In this document: in pieces, positions 12,827-18,593 of the stretch
Layout of the letters: each line of letters begins with the position of its first letter
Position numbering within the stretch: the stretch's first letter is position 1
NCBI GenBank assembly: GCA_964502785.1
Contig: CAZCXW010000025.1
Coordinates: 1 to 18,593 of the forward strand
Direction of reading: 5' to 3'
Origin: JAGVYE01 sp964502785
Lineage (GTDB): Archaea > Nanobdellota > Nanobdellia > Woesearchaeales > GW2011-AR9
DNA: 18,593 nucleotides
Notes under the pieces: model-generated
The model's database searches: none
Told to the model about the DNA's origin: nothing
What the model saw: only the letters and a program-made list of their open reading frames with translations
Made by a program: the position numbers and the translations under genes

Positions 12827-13444
12827 ATGCATGAAGTGCAACATATGGCGGAAAAAGAACTTGATTTGTTAGGATACTTCTATGAGCATCCGAAGGGTCA
12901 TGTCCGGCAAGTTAAGAAGTCAGTCAAATTATCTGAGCATACGGTGTTGAAATATCTGAGTTCTTTGGAAAAAAGAAAAATATTAAATTCTCGAAGGGAG
13001 GGAAATTTAAAAATTTATGAAGTTAATTTGAAAAGTGTTCTTGTGAAGGTCTTTTTTTCTTATTTTGATGCAGAGAAAATGGAAAAACTCGAATATAAGC
13101 GAAGAAGAACAATAGAAATGTTTGTGGATTATCTCAAAAATCTAAAAATACCTTACTTTGTGCTCTTGTTTGGGTCAACAGCAAAAGAAAATTACACTGC
13201 TAAAAGTGATGTTGATATACTTGTTATTTATGACACCCTAGAAAATAGTATTGCAGATAAATTGGAATATATTAAAAAGCAAATTTTTGCGGAGAGGGGA
13301 TTAAAAGTTAATAGTATTATTATGAAGTTAGATGAATTTTTAAAAGAAAAAGAAAATAAACAGAACTTCGCTTTACAGGATGCGATAATATCAGGTTATC
13401 CAGTTTTTGGAAATCAAATGTATTATGAGATTATGTTCAAATGA
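12827..13444 (+). CDS. MNT nucleotidyltransferase with N-terminal winged helix (module 4)
   Basis: 205 residues from ATG 12827. The winged helix in 8-70 (HVRQVKKSVKLSEHTVLKYL and RREGNLKIYEVN) is followed by a basic linker helix (KLEYKRRRTIEMF) and a nucleotidyltransferase core with LLFGSTAKENYTAKSDVDIL (114-132), giving Asp128 and Asp130. Unlike the other modules it is on the plus strand, and the sequence is closer in style to MNT1 than to MNT2/3. Its stop overlaps the HEPN4 start by 4 bases (ATGA). Probable antitoxin with own-promoter repression. Confidence 0.85.
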   Translation: MHEVQHMAEKELDLLGYFYEHPKGHVRQVKKSVKLSEHTVLKYLSSLEKRKILNSRREGNLKIYEVNLKSVLVKVFFSYFDAEKMEKLEYKRRRTIEMFVDYLKNLKIPYFVLLFGSTAKENYTAKSDVDILVIYDTLENSIADKLEYIKKQIFAERGLKVNSIIMKLDEFLKEKENKQNFALQDAIISGYPVFGNQMYYEIMFK

Positions 13445-13974
13445 AACATGCGATGGCAGGGCAGAAATGGGAAATCTGGCTGAAGAATCGAAATATTCTT
13501 GAAAAAGATTTTAAGAGTTATTTGGGAAGGAAAACGATCAGAGAAGGAGCGACCAAAATCGAAATGGAAGGCCATCTCCATAAGGCAAAAAGAAATTTAC
13601 AGTTTTCCAGAAGTGTTCTTGATGATTTGAAAAATTTTTATGAATGGTCAATTGTAAGTTATTATTATGCTGTGTATCAAGCCGGTTTAGCATTATGTGC
13701 TCTGAAAGGCTACAAAACAAAGAGTCATATCGCAACGATTTCCATTTTGATTATGTTCTTTTATCCTCGGCATATTTCGGAAGAAGATTTGAAAACTATG
13801 GTTAAAACAATAATGGCTGAAGAAGATATTAAGGAATTTGTCGAGTTGAAAGATTATCGGGAAGATGCAACTTATTCTATTTCTGTTGAGTATGAGAAGG
13901 AATTAGCGGAAAACCTTGGGAAGAAAGCGATTGAGTTTGTAAATAAAGCTGAAAAAATAATTAGAGAAAGATAG
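13441..13974 (+). CDS. HEPN protein of TA module 4 (PF05168-like)
   Basis: 177 residues. The HEPN core begins near 44 (GHLHKAKRNLQFSRSVLDDL), followed by the typical helix EWSIVSYYYAVYQAGLALCALKGYKTKSH (68-96), which matches the Y-x2-Y-x4-ALL-x-G-x4-H pattern of this family and of HEPN1. Near 138-147 it has KDYREDATYS, the region where the catalytic Arg lies; no R-x4-H is evident. An N-terminal ~40-residue extension (KWEIWLKNRN...) precedes the core. Translationally coupled to MNT4. Intact, in contrast to HEPN1. Confidence 0.8.
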   Translation: MKHAMAGQKWEIWLKNRNILEKDFKSYLGRKTIREGATKIEMEGHLHKAKRNLQFSRSVLDDLKNFYEWSIVSYYYAVYQAGLALCALKGYKTKSHIATISILIMFFYPRHISEEDLKTMVKTIMAEEDIKEFVELKDYREDATYSISVEYEKELAENLGKKAIEFVNKAEKIIRER

Positions 13975-14036
13975 TCTATGAATTGTTTAATATTAGCTTT
14001 GCTTATGAGCTTAACTATGTCAGGCACCTCCAAAAA

Positions 14037-14046
14037 CCTTATATAC
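14037..14046 (+). promoter_or_regulatory. TATA box of membrane module B
   Basis: ccttatatac is centred 27 bases before ATG 14069, implying a leaderless transcript. Confidence 0.65.
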
Positions 14047-14068
14047 TTATTTTATTTCTCTCTGCTGA

Positions 14069-14617
14069 ATGAAAAAAGGGATGGTTGTGTTCTTTGTATT
14101 CTTAGTCTTGCTTGCTGCTCTTCCTGAGGTTGCTGCTCCAGGGATTACGGATTATGTTAATAATATTTGGCTCAAAATTCTTAAGATAGGGGACTTAAGC
14201 GCAATAGGTTTGGGGAATGAAGCGGTTATCGTTAATTTCAGCCGTTTATTGTTGGCATTGACAATTTTTGCTGTGTTCTTTGGAATCATGACCACATTTG
14301 GGGGGGCGAATGGTCGCCCTTTCGGCTTTTTGAATCGAAACCAGGCTATGATTGTGGCGGGTTTATTGGCAATCTTGGGAGCCATTTTTTTGCCAGTGCA
14401 AATTATTTTAGCGATTGGCGGAGCGTGGGCCACAGCCATTGCGGCGCTGCTTATCGGCGGCCCTGTCGCCGGGTTAGGGTTTCTGCTGTGGAATATTACA
14501 GGGCCAAATGGGCAGGATACGAGAGCTACGGTTTTCCTTAAATTGTTTTTATGCATCGTTCTCTTTTGGATCCTTACAGTCATGCATTATCATTTAATAT
14601 CGGGGTTGAAGGCCTAA
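14069..14617 (+). CDS. Polytopic membrane protein B1, paralogue of A1 (module B)
   Basis: 182 residues. A signal peptide (core about 6-17, then ALPEVAAPG) is followed by an outside segment with NNIWLKILKIGDL (31-43). Then come about four membrane spans, near 57-78, 92-113, 117-140 and 154-173, the third including LLIGGPVAGLGFLLW. The equivalent motifs of A1 occur in the same order and spacing. The two spans are connected by a Gly-rich, basic loop (GGANGRPFGFLNRNQ) which A1 has in a different form. Unlike A1 there is no lipobox Cys. GC content is higher than in A1. Its TAA shares one base with the ATG of B2. No recognised family. Confidence 0.75.
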   Translation: MKKGMVVFFVFLVLLAALPEVAAPGITDYVNNIWLKILKIGDLSAIGLGNEAVIVNFSRLLLALTIFAVFFGIMTTFGGANGRPFGFLNRNQAMIVAGLLAILGAIFLPVQIILAIGGAWATAIAALLIGGPVAGLGFLLWNITGPNGQDTRATVFLKLFLCIVLFWILTVMHYHLISGLKA

Positions 14618-15324
14618 TGCCGCTCAATGACATTCTGGTAAAGGAAGCAACACAATTCGTGGATATTGCATTAGGGTTTGTGGGAATCCTGATTTTGTAT
14701 TATGTTTACAGAGTATTTACCGTTGGCAATGAGCCGCGTGATGATTCGGAGCTGCATGGGCGGCAGGAAGCGGCAGGAAGATGGGTGCGGGAGAGAAGGG
14801 AGAGGGCGGAACATCAGGCTGGCGCGGAGAGAAGAAGACGATTATTAGAGCCGGCGAGAGGGTTTTTGATAAGGGCCTTAGGTTTGATGGAACATTTACG
14901 AGATGATGATTTACGCGTGCAGTCTGCAGCAGCTGTACGAGAAGCAAGGGATCATGCGGAATCAGCAGAACGGCAGATACGAAGCGCAATTAGGGTTATC
15001 AGGGCGGCAAGGGCAGGGGCGAGAGGAGATTTACGGAACAATATCATGGGTTTATCGGATGCTTGTCAAGCGACGTTGGACAATCTCCAAAATGCACTTA
15101 TTCCTAATTTACCAAATCACACTGATCCTCCAGCAGGATGGAATAGGGATGTGGGGACGACACGTAATAATGCTACCACTATTATCGGCTATCTCGGCCA
15201 ATTAATCCATGCGATTGAAGAATTTGTGGATAATGATCAGTTACATCCGCCGCATATTGGTGGACATGGTCATCACGGTGCAAGGCGTGTTGAGGAAGAA
15301 GCAGAGAGGATAGAAGAAGAATAA
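14617..15324 (+). CDS. Single-span membrane protein B2 with Arg/Glu-rich helical tail (module B)
   Basis: 235 residues from ATG 14617 (TAATG junction with B1); a longer reading from 14551 lies inside B1 and is rejected. One membrane segment (about 14-35, FVDIALGFVGILILYYVYRVF) is followed by a long helical, Arg/Glu/Ala-rich region (GRWVRERRERAEHQAGAERR, then ESAERQIRSAIRVIRAARAG) and a Pro/His-rich end (HPPHIGGHGHHG) that could bind metal, closing with an acidic helix. Layout equals A2, but the charged residues are Arg where A2 has Lys, in line with local GC-richness. Its stop directly abuts the stop of the convergent methyltransferase. Function unknown. Confidence 0.72.
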   Translation: MPLNDILVKEATQFVDIALGFVGILILYYVYRVFTVGNEPRDDSELHGRQEAAGRWVRERRERAEHQAGAERRRRLLEPARGFLIRALGLMEHLRDDDLRVQSAAAVREARDHAESAERQIRSAIRVIRAARAGARGDLRNNIMGLSDACQATLDNLQNALIPNLPNHTDPPAGWNRDVGTTRNNATTIIGYLGQLIHAIEEFVDNDQLHPPHIGGHGHHGARRVEEEAERIEEE

Positions 15325-16224
15325 TTATTCTTTTTTTGTCGATGTGGTGTGGATTCTAGTTTTTCGTCTGGTTTTAGTTCCTCTAATACGGATAGGATAA
15401 CTTCGGCTATATTGGCCATACTGTGTAAAATTATTCTTAGAATCACTTGTAATTTCTAACGCTTCTGTAGCTTCTCGTATAAAGTAGTCTTGATTAAATA
15501 GTTGCAACCAGTTTCGAAAGTAATCGGTTACGTAAGCATTTGTTCTTGTTCTCTTTGATAAAGGGGTCCTTAATTCTTTAGGTTGTGGTAAGAATATATC
15601 TCTTACATATGCAACATACAAAGAGGATCCTGTAGCAGAATCTGGACGTTTGTATGTATTCTCAAAACCCCGTTTCTTTCCTGGATCAAATCCGAAAGTA
15701 TCTTGATAAAATTTCCGTGCTCTATCTTCTCCTTTGAAAGCAACTAACATAGACGATTTGAAAGTTGCTACTAATAATCCATTTGGTTTAAGTACTTCTC
15801 CTGCACTATTTACAAAACTATCAATTACATCCTGTTGTTGCGTAACAACATTTAAGAAAGTGATACTATTTAGAGCAAATATCCCATCTATTGATTCTTT
15901 TCCAAAATATTCGGTAAGCTTTGTTCCATCACCTTGGAGATATTCAATCCTGGGGTTTGTATTTCTCCTTCTAGCCTGATTTATAACTCGTTTGCCAATA
16001 TCCACTCCCACTATTTTATAATTTAAAAATTGATATGCCAACTCTTCTGTTGTTAGACCATTAGAACATCCCACATCTAATACTACTTTATCACTTTCTT
16101 CAGATGGTAAACAAGTTTTAAGATATCTCAGGTGCTGAGGTGAAAACGTTGCTTGCACCCTTCCTTCAAATGTGTCATTAATTCTCCATCCTCTTCTTCT
16201 TAACTTTCTTGTATCATATGTCAT
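15325..16224 (-). CDS. Class I SAM-dependent methyltransferase
   Basis: 299 residues from ATG 16224, which follows the ATP-grasp stop after one base; the upstream ATG at 16251 lies inside that gene. Motif I is VVLDVGCSNG (47-56), the acidic end of strand 2 is IVGVDIG (Asp75), motif III is LQGDGTKL (96-103), and the post-motif strand is IDGIFALNSITFL. The C-terminal ~100 residues do not look like the Rossmann core (QYGQYSRSYPIRIRG, then a basic tail rich in Arg/Lys/Thr) and may bind the substrate or a nucleic acid. Substrate is unknown. The tight coupling to an ATP-grasp gene suggests action on the same peptide or small molecule. Confidence 0.82.
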   Translation of the reverse strand: MTYDTRKLRRRGWRINDTFEGRVQATFSPQHLRYLKTCLPSEESDKVVLDVGCSNGLTTEELAYQFLNYKIVGVDIGKRVINQARRRNTNPRIEYLQGDGTKLTEYFGKESIDGIFALNSITFLNVVTQQQDVIDSFVNSAGEVLKPNGLLVATFKSSMLVAFKGEDRARKFYQDTFGFDPGKKRGFENTYKRPDSATGSSLYVAYVRDIFLPQPKELRTPLSKRTRTNAYVTDYFRNWLQLFNQDYFIREATEALEITSDSKNNFTQYGQYSRSYPIRIRGTKTRRKTRIHTTSTKKE

Positions 16225-16225
16225 T

Positions 16226-18178
16226 TTATCCAAAAAGCCGTTGGCTTGCATTCTGTGCAGCCCTGAAATAGCGATCAGTTCTAAGTTCTTGATTTTCTAG
16301 TATCCTCGCAAAAAGCTTTCGTGAAGTTTCTCTTTTACCAAGTCTAGCATAAATTATAGCGAGATTACGTAAAGCTCTCACGTAAAGTGGATCTATTTCT
16401 ATTGCTCTTTCATAAAGTCTCACTTTATCTGTTGTATTTGCAGATCCTATACCTTGTTCACATACTCTCTCTGACAAATCAAGTTGTTTTAATGAACAGT
16501 TAGCTTCAGTATACAAAAATTCAATGGCTCTATTCATATAATTAGTTATAGCATTTGTACTCTTTCTAGGATTTCCGTATAAAACGTCAGTGTCTAGTGG
16601 AAGCCCTAGTTTCTGATTAAGGTCTCTCCTTAATTGATCATAGGTTAAAACAATTCCTTGTTCAAGACTCATCCGTACATTCAATACAGAACTTCGTATC
16701 TCACCTTCTAAAACATTATCTAATATTTTTTGTCGATTACCTCTTACTGCTGTTACGGATCCATTTACACCATTTAATTTTAATAACTTTTTTATAAAAC
16801 TTGAATGAAAATAATTCGTGGGATCTAAAGTATCCTCGATTGGTCCTGAAGGTTGAGAATAACTAACATCTATCCGCCTACGTACTATTGGCATTGGCCT
16901 GTCAAATCCATCATATTTAAATCCAGCAAGTGTTTTATTATCTAAATCAAGAGCTTGTTCGGCATCTTCTGTAGGAAACCCATATAGTCTAGCAGTTGTT
17001 AACACTTTAACAATACATGTCTTAGCTATTTCATGACCAGAAATAAAGTCATCGCTACTTATTTTGTCTAGCCTTTGTTCTCTAACAAAATCATCTAGTT
17101 TTCTACTTCTTGTTCTTCGAGTATAATGATAAATCCTACTCCCTGGATTTGAGTTTACTTCTAAAAGCCTAAATTTTGGTTCATCTCTTCTTGGTACTTT
17201 CTCTGTAATAAAATCTAGTCCGATGCATGGATATCCAAATAAATCTGCCATCTCTTTTGCATATCCTAAAACTTCTTTCGGTAAAGCCGGATTGTCAGGA
17301 TCTATACCATATCCTCTTACTATCTTTCTTTCAAAATTATCTCTTATTTTTTCTCCAGGAACGATACCAATACCAATACCTCCTTGTGCTAAATTTGAAC
17401 AGATACTTCTCTCAGCTCCTACTCTAACCATAGCTAGATAGGAGTATTCTCCTCTTTCTCTCGTTACAATTACCCTTAAATCTGTAGCTCTTCCGAATCG
17501 TACTCTCGAATCTTGCTCAACGAACATCTGTACTACCTGACACCCTAGTATATAATCATCCAACGCTAATAAATTAACATCTCTTCTTGAACTCATCTGA
17601 ACTCCGCTTCCATGAGAGCCTCCAACAGGTTTAACTATTACTGGATTTTTATTAAATGGTATCCTTAAAGCTTTACCATTAATATCTCTTCTAACTTCAA
17701 AACCGTAACCGTAGAGTTTAATCGCCGTGGGGTGATCATCACCAGCTAATAAATATAGGAAGAGTTTATTATCTGCAAGAATTCCTAATCTGAGTTCTCT
17801 ATATAGACTAAGATCAAGTCCTTCCAACCCGTGCATTTCAAGATCTTGCCTAACTATATGCTCTCCGTGTAGATTCACGACATTTTGCAACGTATCAGTT
17901 GAAACATTGTCGATAAGATTTCGTTCAAGTGGACAGTTCCTTGATCTAGGATTTTCTACAACTATTAAATCAAAGTTTTTCAGACCATTCTTCAAAAGAG
18001 TATCCAATGTATGTGCTTCTGCTTGCTGAGGTATTTTTGGTAAACTCAATCTTTCTCTTAAATCTTCGTATACTCGCAATCTATTAATCCTATTTTGGTG
18101 TAAAATATAGTCTTCTAACTTTGGTTTTTCTGGTGGAACTTTGTTATATACAAATGCTATATTCGGAGATTTTACCAT
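16226..18178 (-). CDS. ATP-grasp ligase with C-terminal TPR-like repeats
   Basis: 650 residues from ATG 18178 (MVKSPNIAFVYNKVPP), preferred to GTG 18226 because a TATA lies 25 bases upstream and the first beta-strand then begins normally. ATP-grasp signatures: VIVKPVGGSHGSGV (180-193, Lys183 and the Gly-rich loop), MFVEQ (218-222), DLRVIVTR (233-240), Mg/ATP site SNLAQGGIG (261-269) and LLEVNSNPG (338-346, Glu340, Asn342, Asn344). The order is RimK-like, so it probably joins an amino group to a carboxylate. After the catalytic half (to about 350) comes ~230 residues of unknown fold, then a TPR pair near 580-640 (LYERAIEIDPLYVRALRNLA). Operon head of the methyltransferase. Could make or modify a peptide; no precursor is seen. 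Confidence 0.82.
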   Translation of the reverse strand: MVKSPNIAFVYNKVPPEKPKLEDYILHQNRINRLRVYEDLRERLSLPKIPQQAEAHTLDTLLKNGLKNFDLIVVENPRSRNCPLERNLIDNVSTDTLQNVVNLHGEHIVRQDLEMHGLEGLDLSLYRELRLGILADNKLFLYLLAGDDHPTAIKLYGYGFEVRRDINGKALRIPFNKNPVIVKPVGGSHGSGVQMSSRRDVNLLALDDYILGCQVVQMFVEQDSRVRFGRATDLRVIVTRERGEYSYLAMVRVGAERSICSNLAQGGIGIGIVPGEKIRDNFERKIVRGYGIDPDNPALPKEVLGYAKEMADLFGYPCIGLDFITEKVPRRDEPKFRLLEVNSNPGSRIYHYTRRTRSRKLDDFVREQRLDKISSDDFISGHEIAKTCIVKVLTTARLYGFPTEDAEQALDLDNKTLAGFKYDGFDRPMPIVRRRIDVSYSQPSGPIEDTLDPTNYFHSSFIKKLLKLNGVNGSVTAVRGNRQKILDNVLEGEIRSSVLNVRMSLEQGIVLTYDQLRRDLNQKLGLPLDTDVLYGNPRKSTNAITNYMNRAIEFLYTEANCSLKQLDLSERVCEQGIGSANTTDKVRLYERAIEIDPLYVRALRNLAIIYARLGKRETSRKLFARILENQELRTDRYFRAAQNASQRLFG

Positions 18179-18195
18179 GTTTAAGTAGAAAATAG

Positions 18196-18210
18196 CTTTA
18201 TTTTTAAATC
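18196..18210 (-). promoter_or_regulatory. TATA box of the ATP-grasp/methyltransferase operon
   Basis: Minus-strand gatttaaaaataaag is centred about 25 bases before ATG 18178. Confidence 0.5.
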
Positions 18211-18256
18211 TTCCTATTTTTGTCACTTAATAAGGGTAAACTATTTGTAACACTGC

Positions 18257-18379
18257 AGAATGTTGTATATTTTAAGATTTTCTCGCCAGAAATCCCACTC
18301 ACCCAACCTGCTTAGTAGTGAGTGGGTGAACGCACTTTAGTGCGGGGGAGGATGTTAATTTTGGATCCTACAACATTCT
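18257..18379 (+). mobile_element. Nested hairpin unit resembling an IS200/IS605 right end / omega-RNA tail
   Basis: A perfect 11-bp inverted repeat, agaatgttgta (18257-18267) and tacaacattct (18369-18379), encloses two hairpins. The first has cccactcac (18294-18302) paired with gtgagtggg (18318-18326). The second, cgcactttagtgcg (18331-18344), runs straight into gggggaggatgttaa. A GC hairpin ending in GGGGAGGATGT is typical of the right end of TnpB-bearing IS200/IS605 elements in archaea, from which the omega-RNA 3' end derives. No transposase or TnpB frame is present, so this is either a remnant or a short non-autonomous copy. Motif recall, not a database match. Confidence 0.45.
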
Positions 18380-18389
18380 AATCATCTGA

Positions 18390-18593
18390 TTAAGAAATCC
18401 TAATTTTCATTTCAACTCTCTTCAATCCAATTTTTGCATACTTCCCTTCTTTAATAATTTCTAATGCACTGGCATATTCATCTCTGGCTTCTTGTAAATT
18501 GCCTAATTTTTCATTGATACTTCCACGAAGGTACCTTGCATCATAGCTTTGTGGATTAATTTGCTGTAGTACTTGACAATGCGCTAAAGCATC
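18390..18593 (-). CDS. TPR-repeat protein, partial (5' end outside the window)
   Basis: The last 67 codons of a minus-strand gene. They contain one clear tetratricopeptide repeat, NPQSYDARYLRGSINEKLGN followed by LQEARDEYASALEI, and part of another before it, ending KIGLKRVEMKIRIS then TAA at 18390-18392. TPRs mediate protein contacts. The ATP-grasp protein downstream also ends in TPRs, and both are read in the same direction, so a functional link is possible. Between them lie 211 bases with the hairpin unit and a separate TATA box. Confidence 0.7.
   Translation of the reverse strand, partial: DALAHCQVLQQINPQSYDARYLRGSINEKLGNLQEARDEYASALEIIKEGKYAKIGLKRVEMKIRIS

Noticed and set aside
14152..14583. 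143-codon minus-strand frame opposite B1
   Set aside because: Shadow of the B1 coding strand; composition is what the complement of a membrane protein gives, and no promoter is seen.
1..18593. tRNA or rRNA genes
   Set aside because: I looked for cloverleaf-like sequence and the GTTCRANNC T-loop pattern in the gaps and saw none; a covariance search would settle it.

Overview
The window comes from an archaeon, most likely a DPANN lineage (Woesearchaeota/Pacearchaeota-like; inferred, not proven). It encodes the archaeal/eukaryotic ribosomal proteins eS1, eS19, eL39 and eL31 and an archaeal Cbf5 pseudouridine synthase. Most genes have an archaeal TATA box 25-29 bases upstream of the start codon, which implies leaderless mRNAs. 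This spacing was used to correct several start codons. Only one gene (minus strand, 5497) has a clear Shine-Dalgarno site.

Positions 1-7650 are mostly housekeeping. They hold a lipoprotein with Ig-like strands, a bacterial-type glycerol-3-phosphate dehydrogenase (gpsA), a mini-glutaredoxin divergent from a two-gene operon (Cys-rich anchored protein plus membrane-anchored NagZ-like GH3 hydrolase), eS1, a calcineurin-type phosphoesterase, a small unknown gene, cbf5, and the minus-strand operon eS19-eL39-eL31. eL39 (6958-7131) is short and lies in a different frame from a longer spurious ORF.

Positions 7600-14000 are an accessory island with four MNT/HEPN toxin-antitoxin modules (nucleotidyltransferase with an N-terminal winged helix, plus HEPN protein). 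In module 1 the HEPN gene is interrupted by a 102-bp in-frame insertion built of two perfect 10-bp stem-loops and flanked by a 5-bp direct repeat. Modules 2 and 3 are tandem paralogues separated and bracketed by three copies of a 35-bp, partly dyad-symmetric repeat. Module 4 is on the plus strand.

The island is interleaved with two copies of an unrecognised two-gene membrane system, at 8906-10184 and 14069-15324. In each copy a polytopic membrane protein with a signal peptide is followed, with 1 nt of gap or overlap, by a single-span protein with a long charged helical cytoplasmic tail. The polytopic members are clearly paralogous. This duplicated pair is the best candidate here for an undescribed system.

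The right end (15325-18593) holds, on the minus strand, a TPR gene cut by the window edge, an ATP-grasp/TPR protein and a SAM methyltransferase read as a tight pair. Between the TPR gene and the ATP-grasp gene lies a nested-hairpin unit resembling the right end / omega-RNA tail of an IS200/IS605 (TnpB) element, without any transposase.
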